From Petunia secreta (taxonomy: Eukaryota; Streptophyta; Magnoliopsida; Solanales; Solanaceae), in contig JARKIP010000544.1 of NCBI GenBank assembly GCA_029990175.1, forward strand, positions 1-64,000: 64,000 bases of DNA, in the 5' to 3' direction. Positions 10,999-22,256 of this stretch are shown here, in pieces. A model generated the notes under the pieces. The model searched no databases. It was not told the origin of the DNA and saw nothing but the letters and a program-made list of their open reading frames with translations. The first letter of the stretch is position 1; the number at the start of each line of letters is the position of its first letter. A program made the translations under genes and the position numbers.

Positions 10999-12440
10999 AT
11001 GTCCACCGAAGGAGAAGATTTTGCTAAGAGTTCCCTTGCTACTATCCTTGCCAAATTGGATAGTATGAACTTGAGGATTGAAAACCTTGAGAGGGTGTCA
11101 TCAAGTGCCCTAGTTGAGCAAGGGACTTTCAATGTCCAATCAGAGAAAGGGACCCCGAGTGTCCAAGTTGAGAAAGGGGCCCCGAGTGCCCATGTTGAGG
11201 CCGGAGAAGGAACAAGTAGTCCGACCTTTTCCCCGGAACAAGTTGCGGAGTTGCTTCATCACCAACAACGGGTAAGGGAGGATCGTGATCGAATTGACCA
11301 ATTGTTGGGCAATACCCAGCGAGTGACTATTCCAAACCTTATGGGCAATCCCCAAAGGAATGTTTCACTTCTCGGACCAATCCGAAATGTTTAACCTCTT
11401 GAGCAAGTTGCACAAACTCAAGAAGGGGAGGAGGATGATTATGGTGATGGTGGGTATGATGCTCACTATCAATTTAGGGGTTGGAATGTGGATAGGGGTC
11501 GAGGCCGAGGTCGAGGTCGAGGGCCACCCCATGGGTACTTTAGAGGGAATGCCAGGAGGGATCGCGGTGGATAAGGGGATCACTTTGGAGGCCAACCGGA
11601 GCCTTTCCAAGGGGGTCGTGACAACAACAACAATCTTAATTGTGTGAAGCTCACTATTCCTCCTTTCAAAGGAAGTAGTGACCCGGTGTAGTACATTGAT
11701 TTTAAGTTGTCTATGGAGCGTATCTTTGACACCAATGATATGCCCGAAGTGAAGAAGACCAAGTATGCTATATCTTCCGATGAGTCCTTTGCTTCTACTT
11801 GGTGGGAATCGGTGAAGAGGAATAGAAGGAGGACGGGAATGGCTATCAATCTTACTTGGGAAGAGTTGATCCGTGTGATGGATGAAAAGTGCTTGACTAA
11901 CCAATACTGAGTGGAACAACAAAACGTCTCTATGAGTTGAAGCAAGGTTACAAATCGGTTGGGGAGTAATTCAATGAGTTTGAACAAGTTCGGATGAATC
12001 TAGACTTGGATGAAGAAGATAATGAGACGGCCATGATCTGTTTCAAAGGGGTCTTAAACCGAGACATAGCTTCACTTTTGAAGTTTCACAAGTACAATAA
12101 TCACTACAAGCTATGTGAAGATGCGGTTGAAGCCGAGAAATGGCTCAAAGAGGAGAAATCCCTTCGCTAAATGAGTAGTACTACTACTCTCTTGAGCAAG
12201 CCAAAGGAGTGGAAGGCTCCTACAACAAATGCAATATTCCCAAATGCAAGTGGTGCAAGTGCTAGCAAGGATGTGAAGAAGCCTTATGAGAAGTCTACAA
12301 AACATGTGGGAGGTAACTCTAAAACTCACTTGAGTAATCCTATCTCTACTTCTACTCAATGCTATAAGTGTAAGGGTTATGGACATATCTCCAAAGATTG
12401 CCCTACCTGCAAAACTATGGTTCTTGTGGGTGACTTGATT
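10999..12440 (+). pseudogene. Element E gag
   Basis: The start ATG at 10999 follows the conserved TGTAGGTACA. The frame begins MSTEGEDFAKSSLATILAKL, followed by a degenerate repeat of about 11 codons with SVQVEKGAPS-type units. It meets TAA at 11392, where the sister element C has CAA (C to T change). The capsid-like region (FDTNDMPE, ESFASTWWES) continues in other frames. The zinc knuckle CYKCKGYGHISKDC is intact at 12360-12401. Basic RGRG-type codons near 11500 precede the capsid part. Confidence 0.88.
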
Positions 12441-13420
12441 TATGAACAAGATAGTGAACCCGAGGAAGAAGAGGGAGTAGAGGGTGATGAGGAGGTTGAT
12501 GATGGGGAGGTTGCAATGGAGGATGATGATGATGCCCATGCCTTCCTTGTTGTTAGGAGGAGTTTAGGAGCCATGTTTGTGGAGGATAGTGAGACTTTGC
12601 AAAGGGAGAACCTCTTCCATTCTAAATGCCGAGTCATGGGTCTCCTTTGTTCCATGATTATTGACTCGGGAAGTTGTGCCAATGTCATTAGCCAAACACT
12701 AGTTTCCCAATTGAGAATATCCACCTTAAAACACCCAAATCCTTACCATTTGCAATGGCTTAGTGAGTGTGGTTAATTGAAGGTGGTCAAACAATGCATG
12801 ATCAAGTTCAAGATAGGGAACTATGTGGTTGAACACATGTTTGATGTTGTGCCTATGCAAGCATGCCACCTTCTCTTTGGAAGGCCATGGCAATTTGATA
12901 GACATGTGGTTCATGATGGCAATGCTAACACCTATACGGTTAAGCATGAGAGTAAGAAGTTTGTGCTTAAACCCTTGACTCCCAAACAAGTGAGTGATGA
13001 TTACAAGCGGATGAGGGAGTTAAGAGAGGCGGCAAAGGCTAAGTCGGTTGTTGAGACTAGCCCTTTGTCCAAAAGCTTGGTGACAATCCCACCATCTTCT
13101 ACCGGTAGCATATGTGCCATGATGCAACCGGACGAGGTCCTAAGAGGAAATGATGGAAACAAACTACTCATATTCCTAATGCACAAAGGTATGATTCTTA
13201 CCTCCGATCTTGATTTTTCTATTAACCCTTTGCCTAGTGCGTTTGAGAATGTTTTGAAGGATTTTGGGGACATGTTCCCGGATGAGATGCCGGATGGATT
13301 ACCTCCTTTGAGGGGTATTAAGCACCAAATCGACTTTGTCCTAGGATCCCAAATCCCAAACAAGCTGGCTTATAGGAGCAATACGGAGGACACAAGATAA
13401 TCGCAAAAGCAAGTTGATGA
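12441..13420 (+). pseudogene. Element E protease and linker
   Basis: An acidic linker (EEEEGVEGDEEVDDGE) leads to the retropepsin active site IDSGS (Asp codon at 12663), followed by VSQLRISTLKHPNPYHLQWL. A TAA at 12774 stops the frame, which resumes at 12777 through VPMQACHLLFGRPWQ and the protease-RT linker (KPLTPKQVSDDYKRMRELREA). Another TAA lies near 13398. Confidence 0.85.
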
Positions 13421-14700
13421 ATTGCTCACTAAAGGCTTGGTGAGGGAAAGCTTGAGTCCTTGTGCCGTACCCATGATCCTTGTTCTAAAAAAGGATGGCA
13501 CCTGGAGAATGTGTGTTGATTGCCGGGCCGTGAACAAAATAACGGTACCGTCAACCCATTCCCCGACTTGATGATATGTTAGATGAACTAAGTGGTTCAT
13601 GTATTTTTAGCAAAATAGACCTTAGGTCCAGCTACCATCAAATCCGGATGAAACCTGGAGATGAATGGAAAACCACATTCAAGACCAAGTTTGGTCTCTA
13701 TGAATGGTTGGTGATGCCCTTTGGGCTCTCCAATGCACCTAGTACTTTCATGAGGCTAATGAACTATGTTATAAAGCCATTCATGACCAAGTTTGTGGTC
13801 GTCTACTTTGACGATATATTGATCTATAGTAAATCAATAGACGACCATGTTGATCACCTTAGGCAAGTGCTTGAAGTGTGGAGAGCCGAAAAGCTCTATG
13901 CTAATTTTAAAAAGTGTGCATTTGGTGTTGAGAAGGTAGTCTTTCTTGGGTTTGTTGTGAGTGCCCAAGGAGTGGAAGTGGATGAGTCTACGGTAGAGGC
14001 CATACGTGATTGGCCTACTCCTACTACCGTGACTCAAGTGAGGAGCTTTCATGGTCTTGCTAGTTTTTATAGACGCTTTCTGAAAGACTTTAGCTCCATT
14101 GCCGCTCCACTCACCGAATTGGTGAAGAAGGACAAACCTTTTGTTTGGGGAGAGCCTCAAGAGAAGGCCTTCCAAGAATTGAAAAGTAGGTTGAGTACCG
14201 CCTCTCTATTGCACTTACCCGACTTTGGAAAGGCATTTAAGGTTGAGTGTGATGCCTCGGGGGTAGGAATTGGTGGTGGTTTAATGCAAGATGGCAAACC
14301 CATCGCCTACTTTAGTGAGAAATTGAAGGGTGCATCTTTGAACTACTCTACGTATGACAAAGAGATGTACGCCTTGGTGAGAGCTCTTGCTCATTGGCAA
14401 CACTACCTTTGGCCTAGAGAGTTTGTGATCAAGAGTGACCATGAGTCACTCAAGCATCTTAGATGTCAAGAGAAATTGAACAAGCGTCATGCCAAGTGGG
14501 TAGAGTTCATTGAGTCTTTTCCCTATGTTATCCAATACAAGAAAACGAAAGACAATGCTGTGGCGGATGCAATTTCTCGGAAGTTTGCTCTAGCCTCCAC
14601 CCTTGCCTCCAAGCTAATGGGTTTTGAGAGCATTAAGTTGATGTATGCTCATGACCCTAAGCTAAAGAGCATTCATGAAGCTCTTGAAAGGGGAGAAAGG
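13421..14700 (+). pseudogene. Element E reverse transcriptase-RNase H (nearly intact)
   Basis: RT begins near 13430; the N-terminal part ([12 protein letters not shown]) is in frame until a slip near 13550. From 13576 a 478-codon open stretch carries [29 protein letters not shown] and catalytic YFDD (13804-13815). It continues through the connection and RNase H ([40 protein letters not shown]). This is the best-kept + strand pol in the window. Confidence 0.92.
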
Positions 14701-15962
14701 GTTGAAAAATACCCATGGGTTAATGGATATATCTTTAAAAATGGTAAAGTCTGTGTTCCCGAGTCCTTTTGGAGGGAATTGTTGATTCGTGAAGCTCATT
14801 GTGGGGGCTTGATGAGACACTTTGGGAGGAACAAGACCTTGGCCATTCTCATGGAGCAATTCCATTGGCCAACATGGGGGTTCAAGTTGAAAATATTTGC
14901 AAAAATTGCCTTGAGTGCAAGCATGCTAAATTTAAAGCTAACCCCCATAGTTTGTATACTCATCTCCCCGTGCCTACTAATCTGTGGGTTGATATATCAA
15001 TGGATTTTGTGATGGGCTTGCCACGGTCTAGGGGGGGCCATGATAGCATTTATGTTGTCGTGGATAGGTTCTCCAAAATGGCTCACTTTATTCCATGTAA
15101 GAAGTGTGATGATGCACATGTTGCTTCTTTGTTCATTGATATTGTTTTAAAGTTGCATGGTGTGCCTCAAACCATTGTAAGTGATAGGGACACCAAGTTC
15201 CTAAGCCACTTTTGGAAGAGCTTGTGGGGTGCTCTTGGCACCAAGCTCTTGTTTTCTACGTCCCACCACCCACAAACGGATGGGCAAACCGAGGTGGTAA
15301 ACCGGACTTTGGGTGCTCTTCTTAGGGCCATGACCCGAGGTAAGGCTGGGACGTGGGTTGATAAATTGCCTCTTATGGAGTTTGCCTATAATCGTACTTT
15401 GCATATCTTGATTGGCATGACCCCATTTGAATGTGTGTACGGTTTTAATCCCTTGATTCCCCTTGATCTAACCCCTTTGCCAAGGGAAATGGTTGCTAAT
15501 TTTGAAGGGAAAAGCCGAGCAAAGGCTATGATTGAACTTCATGCTAAAGCCAAGAAGAACTTGGAGGAAGCCTATGCAAAGGTTGCTTCCACGAAGAACG
15601 AGGGAAGGAAGAAGCTTGAGCTCAAAAAGGGAGATTGGGTATGGGTGCACTTCCGCAAAGAAAGGTTTCCAAACCTTAGGAAAGGGAAGTTGGCACCCCT
15701 TGGAGATGGACCTTTTCAAGTGCTTTCCAAGATCAACAACAATGCCTATGTGACTGATCTACCCGGTAAGTACAATGTGTCAAATAATTTTAAAGTGACT
15801 GACTTGACCCCTTTTGATGTAGGGGATGGTGATGCCGGAAAGGAGGAAGCCATGGTTTCGAGGACGAAACCTTCCCAAGAAGGGGAGGATGATGCGGGGA
15901 ATGCCTCATGGCCGTTCACTAGGAGTCAAGCCAAGTTGATTCAGACACCCATCTTCACTTGA
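14701..15962 (+). pseudogene. Element E integrase with LTR-overlapping tail
   Basis: The zinc region (REAHCGG, then [11 protein letters not shown]) is split by a frameshift near 14860. The remaining 387-codon frame holds DISMDF (catalytic Asp near 15003), [21 protein letters not shown] (Glu) and the FRKERFPNLRKGKLAP block. It runs past the polypurine tract into the 3' LTR, encoding ...EGEDDAG and then PFTRSQAKLI. No classical chromodomain is recognised. The overlap with U3 is a known feature of some CRM elements. Confidence 0.9.
15877..15889 (+). other. Polypurine tract of element E
   Basis: AAGAAGGGGAGGA stands directly before LTR start TGATGCGGGG. Confidence 0.88.
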
Positions 15963-16095
15963 CGTGGAGGGACTTGGAAGAAGGCCCGGAAAGTAGCTTG
16001 AAGATCATGCTTTTGAGTGCCATGGATGGAGGATCACTTAGGCTACTTGGAGAGGCATCTGGGTCACTTTCGGGAGCATTCAAGAAGTACCAGGA

Positions 16096-16262
16096 GTGGG
16101 TGGACCGCCTCTGCAAATGGGCGGACTGCCTACTCAAAATCAACTCTCTGGAAATTGCACCGCCTACTAAAGGGGCGGACCACCTAGTGGGGCGCCTGCT
16201 TGGCTCCTGCAGCCTTCCAGACAACAGGCGGGGTGCCTAGTGCTAGTAGGCTGGGCGCCTAC
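16096..16262 (+). repeat. GC-rich palindrome array in E 3' LTR
   Basis: Several GGCGGACCACC, GGCGCCTG and AGGCGGGGTGCCT units are present, with the spacer AACTCTCTGGAAATTG. Confidence 0.82.
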
Positions 16263-16389
16263 TTTGCTGAGGTGTTGCGGGATTTCTAGTTTTTATGCTA
16301 TGCTTTGACAATTATAGCCCTACGTAGCCTTTATTGTTTTAACCCACTTTGGGGGTATTTTTGGGCTTTTATTATGTGTAAGTGAAGTC

Positions 16390-16397
16390 TATAAATA
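16390..16397 (+). promoter_or_regulatory. TATA box in E 3' LTR
   Basis: TATAAATA sits within GTC-TATAAATA-CTTC. The same box is at the equivalent place in the LTRs of C, G, H, K and F. Confidence 0.65.
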
Positions 16398-16712
16398 CTT
16401 CACATAACCTCTTCAAACCTTAGCTTACCTTTGAATCTTATGAATGATGAATAGAGTTTATCTCTTTTTATGAAGAAGCTCTTTCTTGGTTGCTTGAATT
16501 CACTAGTGGATCCTAGTTGAGTCTTGAACCGACACCCGATCATTCTACTTGCGAGTCCCGAGTGCGACTCGAGGGTGGTTGCATAGTGTAGGTCCTTCTA
16601 GATGCCGATTTGAGGGTATCTCGGGACAAGTTCCCCGAGGTTACTTCGAAGGGAATTCGAGAAGTGTCTCGCTCTCCTATCATTCTTTGTCTTGTCGTAT
16701 TGATCCTTATCA

Positions 16713-17501
16713 TGAAGGTAAAGGTAAACACGATGAAACGCGGAAACAACAAGATATTAAAGATAGAAGCAAGACAAATCTTGCTTCGATTCAAAAGAAC
16801 GTCGACGAACTAGTCTCAGGTTCGATCGAATTGGAGACAAAGAATCACCTATAATAAGCAAAAATCCTCAAAAAGTCATGCTTCTTGCAAATTGAATGAC
16901 CAAAGAAGAAGATTGTTCAAACGATTCAACACCGAACGATACAAGTTCTTAAAATCCCGTATCGAGGTTTGGCTCCATTGGAGACACTCAATAGCTACAG
17001 CCATTAAACAAAAACTAACTACTCTCAATGAAATGTAAAGGAGTTTATATGGACTACTCTAGGGACAAAATAGTAAAATGGTCATATGCGACCAATAGGA
17101 AGAAGCCACGTGGTGAGCTAAGTGTTCGGTTCCAGGAATTCAAACACTCTCGATTCGGACGCCTTCCTTTGGTTACTTTCAATGCTTGGTGTCGAAGTGA
17201 AGCCTTTGGTTGCTCCTTTTGATTCGAACACATGAGCTCGAACACTTGAAGTCGGACGCTATTCCTTCGGTTGGCTACTTATTGTTCAGCATCGATGTTA
17301 AGTGTTTGGTTGCTCCCTTCTTTGGGCTCGAGCTTGTAGATGACGACTTCGAATCTTAAGCTCGGCCAGCCAAATTTTGAGCGGCTGCTTTCTCCCTACC
17401 AAGCCAATTGAATGTGAGTATCATGTAGCAACTTGGCTTGGCTTCGTGTCATCGTCCTTGATGGAATGAATGTCTGATCAGCACTGAGTTTGGCTGCATC
17501 A
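16713..17501 (-). repeat. F-family LTR, nearly complete, no attached body
   Basis: On the minus strand it starts TGATGCAGCC (17501 side) and matches the LTRs at 18939-19739 and 49875-50593. It lacks about 15 nt at its 3' terminus, where element E's LTR abuts. No polypurine tract or primer site flanks it, so it is a solo LTR or remnant. Confidence 0.78.
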
Positions 17502-18600
17502 GCCACCCTATCTAAATAGGAGGGCAATGAATGGAGGTCGTGGCATGAATAGAGGTCATGGACCTCAAGTGGGGTATGTAGGGAGGAACTTGAGAAGAGA
17601 ATATGATGGTTATGATGACTACTACTATGGGGGTCGACCGGATCCTTACTGTGGGGGTCGTTATAACAACTTGAATAGTGTCAAGATGACTATCCTATCC
17701 TTCAAAGGGACTAGTGATCTGGAGATGTTCCTAGAGTGGAAGATACAAGTTGAGAGAGTCTTTGACACCAATGACATGTCGGATGAGAAGAAGGCGACAT
17801 ATACTATTGCCTCGTTTGAGTCATATGCTTCCACTTGGTGGGAGTCGGTCAAGAGGTCTAGACGAGCAATTGGGATGCCTACTCACATGACTTGGGAACA
17901 ATTGAAGAATGTGATGCATGAGAAATATGTAACTCCCAAGTTCCGGCAAGAGCAACTCAAGAGACTCTATGAAATGAAACAAGGTACCAAGTCGGTTGAA
18001 GTATATGTCAATGACTTTGAAAAGAACCAAATGGCCCTTGACATGGAAATAGAAGATGTTGAGCAAGCTATCATTAGGTTCAAGAATGGCTTGAACCGTG
18101 AGATTGCTTCTCAATTAAGGTTGCACCATTTTCAAGCACTCCAAGAAGTTTATTATGCCTACGTGGAAGCCAAAAAGTGGAGTAAGGAAGACAAAGCTAC
18201 TCGCTATTGAATCACTACTTCTACTCTCGTGAGTCAAACCAAGAATTGGAAGAGCCCTTATACCGGTGGTTCTAGTGGAAGCCAAATGTGAAGAAGCCCT
18301 CAGAGAAAGCTAAACCAAGAAGTGACTTCAAGGAGCCGGGAGGTAATTCTAAAACTCATTTAAATTCTCCTTCTCCTTCTTCTTTCAATATCACAAGTGC
18401 AAGGGCTATGGCCACTTTGCCAAAAATTGCCCAACCCGAAAAACAATGATAATCATGGAAGATGGGTTGTTGTACGAGGAAGAAAGTGAGCCCGAAGGTG
18501 AGGTGGTTGAGGGAGATAAGCGAGTTGAGTATGAAGAGGATGTGGCGGATGGTGATGATCCTAACATATTTCTAGTTGTACGTCGTAGTTTGAGTGCCAT
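17502..18600 (+). pseudogene. Block D: A-family gag fragment
   Basis: A 228-codon open stretch (17527-18210) encodes an Arg/Gly-rich start and the capsid-like region with FDTNDMSDEKKATY, ESYASTWWESV and RQEQLKRLYEMKQG. It is closest to the gag of element A (LEKFQEWKVQVERVFDTND there). Near 18395 the zinc knuckle has lost its first Cys (codon reads Tyr: YHKCKGYGHFAKNC). The N-terminal part of gag is missing, replaced by an F LTR. Confidence 0.85.
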
Positions 18601-18938
18601 GGTGAGTGACGAGGAAGTGGATGTGTAAAGGGAGAACTTGTTCCATGCTAAATGTAGATTGAAGGGGCAAGTGTGCTGCATGATTATTAATTCGGGTAGT
18701 TATGCTAATGTGGTGAGCTAATCTTTGGTGTCACAATTGAAATTGCCTACCTATAAACACCCAAACCCCTACCATTTGCAATGGCTAAGTGAGTATTGGG
18801 AGTTGAAGGAGGTGAAGCAAGTGTTGATAAAGATCAAGATTGGGAACTATCGAGACGAGCTCATGTTTTACGTAGTGCCAATGCAATCTTGCCACCTCTT
18901 GTTTTGTAGGCCTTTGCAATACGTTAGGAGTGTGGTTA
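18601..18938 (+). pseudogene. Block D: A-family protease fragment
   Basis: It contains RENLFHAKCRLKGQVCCM then INSGSYAN, so the catalytic Asp of IDSGS is changed to Asn (near 18690). It continues to SCHLLF and is cut at 18939 by an F-family LTR. Confidence 0.78.
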
Positions 18939-19739
18939 TGGTGCAAGCTAAATCGTTAAAGATGAAGCTCGGCAACCGGAGATAAAAACAGCGGAAAAGT
19001 AAAGATAAAGCAAGACAAATCTCTTGCTACGTTGGAATGAATTCGAGGAACTAGTCTCGGTTCAAACAACAGAGAAGGAAAAGAGAATCATCTATGCTAA
19101 GCAACAATCCTCAAGAAGTCACATGCTTCTTGCAAATTGATTGACCAAAGAAGAAGATTGTTCAAATGATTCATACTGAATGACACAAAGTTCTTTAAAA
19201 TCCCACATCGTGGTTCAGCACTATCGGAGACGCTCAATAGCTACAGCTATGTTTGATCATTTATCAAAACTAGACTACTTACAAATGAAATGTAAAGGAT
19301 TTTATATAGACTACTCTAGGGACAAAATAGTAAAACGGTCACAGGCGACCAATAGGAGTAAGCCACGTGGGGCTGATTAAGTTGAGTGTTCGGTTACTCC
19401 TTCAACTGAACACTTGAATTTCGAACACTCTTGACTTCGGTGCTCATTTTTTCAGCTCGATACATTTTGACATCGGACGCTATTCCTATAGTTGATTGTT
19501 TGCTTTATTCTTTAGCGTCGATGTTGAGTGTTCGGTTGGATGCTCGGTCGCTTCTTTCTTCGAGATCAAGCTTGCAGATGAAGCCTTCAATTTTTTAGCT
19601 CAGCCACTCAGCTTTGGAATGGTTACTTTCTCCTGACCAACCCAATTGAACGTAAACGTCATGCAATAGTTTGGCTTGGCTTCGTGTCATCGGACTCGGT
19701 GGCTTGAACACTTGATAAACACGTGTTCGAGCTGCATCA
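18939..19739 (-). repeat. F2 3' LTR
   Basis: On the minus strand it runs from TGATGCAGCTC (19739) to GCTTGCACCA (18939). It is followed at 19740 by a polypurine tract and integrase, so it is a 3' LTR. The five bases before it are GGTTA; the matching copy at the other end is lost. Confidence 0.82.
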
Positions 19740-19752
19740 TCCTCCCCTTCTT
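19740..19752 (-). other. Polypurine tract of F2
   Basis: On the minus strand it reads AAGAAGGGGAGGA directly before the LTR. Confidence 0.82.
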
Positions 19753-20828
19753 GAGAAGATTTCGTCCTCGAAATCAAGCCCTCTTCAGTCTCCAATGCTT
19801 GGCCTATAACACAAGGAGTTAAGTCAGCAACACTAAAGGTGTTGGATACGTTATACTCACCAGGGAAGTCGATCACATAAGCATTATTGTTGATCTTGCT
19901 CAACACTTGGAACGGACCATCCCCTCGAAGAGCCAACTTTCCTTTCCTTTGGTTCGGAAATCATTCCTTTTGGAAGTGAACCCACACCCATTCTCCCTTC
20001 TTTAATTCCATCTTTTTGCGCCCTTTGTTTTTCTTCGATGCAACTTTGGCATAAGCTTCCTTGAGGTTCGTCTTCACCTTTGTATGCAACTCGATCAAAT
20101 CAGTGGCTCGTCGAGTACCTTCAAAATCAATAGCAGTCTCGAGGCAATGAGGTTAAATCAAGTAGAATTAAAGGGCTAAAACCATACACACATTCGAACG
20201 GAGTCATTCTAATCATTCAATGCACTGTTTGATTGTATGCAAATTCCATCACGAGCAAGCAATCAGCCCAGTTTAAGACCTTAGCTTTGATTATAGGTCG
20301 AAGGAGACCTCCCAATGTTCGGTTGACTACCTCGGTCTGTCCATCAGTGTAAGGATGGTGAGACGTCGAGAATAGTAATTTCGTGCCGAGGCAACCCCAT
20401 AGACATTTCCAAAAATGACTCAAGAACTTTGAGTCTCGATCACTCACAAAAGTACGATGCACACCATGCATTTTCAACACATTAGAAATAAACAAAGTAG
20501 TTACATGATGTGCATCATCACGCTTCTTGCAAGGAATAAAGTGAGCCATTTTGGAAAAACGGTCGACTACGACAAATATGCTTTCATGTCCACCCCCCAC
20601 CTCGGTAACCCCATAACAAAATCGATGGATATATCAACCTACAGTCGATTAGGAATAGGTAATGAAGTGTACAAACCATGAGGGTTGGACCTCGATTTAG
20701 CTTTCTTGTAATCTATACAAGCATTGCAAAGATCTTCCACATCTCTTCGCATTTTTGGCCAATGGAACTGCTCGATTAAGATACCAAGAGTTTTGTCGAC
20801 ACTGATGTGTCCCATCAAGCCTCCATAG
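19740..20828 (-). pseudogene. F2 integrase fragment
   Basis: Minus-strand reading shows MGHxSVDKTL, the zinc region, [47 protein letters not shown] and the C-terminal ALRGDGPFQVLSKINNNAY block. The tail is ...EGEDDAA, then PMTRSQAKLL inside the LTR. Gaps and stops lie near 19960, 20150 and 20600. At about 20828 the sequence flips to a plus-strand F copy. Confidence 0.83.
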
Positions 20829-22256
20829 TGAGAGGTCAGGAGAAGTTAAACCGAAGGCATGCCAAGTGGGTTGAATTCATTGAGAGCTTTCCCTATGTAA
20901 TTCATTACAAAAAGGGAAAAGACAATGTCGTGGCCGTTCGCTGTCAAGGAAATTTGCCTTAGCGGCCACTCTTGCCTCAAGGCTCATGGGATATGAAAGC
21001 ATCAATTCGATGTACAAAGACGATCCCAAACTGAAATGCGTTCGTGACGCTATCTTGAGTGGCCGAAGGGTTGAGAAATATCAATGGCACGATGGCTACC
21101 TCTTCAGGAATGGGAGGGTTTGTGTGCCAGTGTCATCGTGGAGAGAGCTCTTAGTTCGAGAAGCTCACTCCGGTGGCTTGATAGGACACTTCAGTGTCGA
21201 CAAAACTCTTGGTATATTAACCGAGCAGTTCCATTGGCCAAAAATGCGGCGAGATGTGGAAAATCTTTGCAACGCTTGTCTCGTTTGCAAGAAAGCTAAA
21301 TCGAAGTCCAACCCCCATGGTTTATACACCCCGTTACCAGTGCCTGATCGACCTTGGGTTGATATATCCATGGACTTTGTCTTGGGGTTACCAAGATCGG
21401 GGGGAGGACATGATAGCATCTTCGTTGTAGTCGATCGATTTTCCAAAATGGCTCATTTTATTCCTTGCAAGATGTGTGATGATGCACAACATGTAGCTAC
21501 ATTGTTTGCTTCTCATGTGTTAAAATTGCATGGTGTGCCTCGTACTATTGTGAGTGATCGAGACTCAAAGTTCTCGAGTCATTTTTGGAAATGCTTGTGG
21601 GGTGCCCTCGGCACCAAATTGCTATTCTCGACGTCTCACCATCCACAGACTGATGGACAGACCGAGGTAGTTAACCGAACCTTAGGATCTTTGCTTCGAG
21701 CAATGACCAAAGGTAAGGTCGGAAACTGGGCTGATCGTTTGCCCATGATGGAGTTTGCATATAACCGAACGGTGCATCGAATGATAAATATGACCCCGTT
21801 CGAATGTGTGTATGGTTTTAATCCTTTGATTCTGCTTGATTTAACCCCATTGCCTTGAGCTTCTATTATTGATTTTGAAGGTACTCATCGGCCCACTGCC
21901 TTGATCGAGTTGCACGCAAAGGTGAAGAAGAACCTCGAGGAAGCTTATGCAAAGGTCGTATCAAAGAGAAACAAGGGGCGTAAAAAGCTGGAATTAAAAA
22001 AGGAAGACTGTATTTGGGTTCACTTCCGACGGAACGTTTCCCGGACCAAAGGAAAGGAAAGTTGGCTCCTCGAGGGGATGGTCCATTCTAAGCGTTGACC
22101 AAGATCTATAACAATGCTTACGTGATCGACCTCCCTGCTTTATAACGTGTCCAACACATTTAATGTTGTTGACTTAGTTCCTTGTGTTGAAGGTCAAACT
22201 TCGGAGGATGCAGAGGGTTCGATTTCAAGGACGAAATCATCTCAAGAAAGAGAGGA
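20829..22256 (+). pseudogene. F3 RNase H end and integrase
   Basis: It starts in the RNase H-integrase linker ([16 protein letters not shown]). From 20986 a 290-codon open stretch holds the zinc region (REAHSGG...[11 protein letters not shown]), [42 protein letters not shown] and [13 protein letters not shown]. The C-terminal block follows in other frames. The polypurine tract is degenerate (AAGAAAGAGAGGA, 22244-22256). The start of this piece is an inversion breakpoint with F2. Confidence 0.88.

Larger units (their letters stand above)
9799..16712 (+). mobile_element. Element E: CRM-like Ty3/gypsy retrotransposon, 5' LTR truncated
   Basis: The order is LTR fragment, primer site, leader, gag, protease, RT, RNase H, integrase, polypurine tract and full 3' LTR. 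Only the last 145 nt of the 5' LTR remain. Gag and LTR sequences are close to element C (both start MSTEGEDFAKS), so E and C are one family. Pol is fairly well kept: one stretch of 478 codons and one of 387. Gag has a nonsense codon at 11392. Because the left end is rearranged, no target duplication can be tested. Confidence 0.92.
15890..16712 (+). repeat. 3' LTR of element E
   Basis: 823 nt, from TGATGCGGGG to GATCCTTATCA. U3 opens with pol-tail coding sequence, then the palindrome array, then TATAAATA. The next base (16713) begins an F-family LTR that lacks its first ~15 nt, so E may have inserted into that LTR. Confidence 0.88.

Noticed and set aside
11365..11987. Minus-strand ORFs of 185 and 135 codons in element E
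   Set aside because: Antisense shadows of gag; no recognisable motif.
16713..19739. Complete F-family element between direct LTRs at 16713-17501 and 18939-19739
   Set aside because: The inner edges have no primer site or polypurine tract in the right place, and the DNA between is plus-strand gag of another family.
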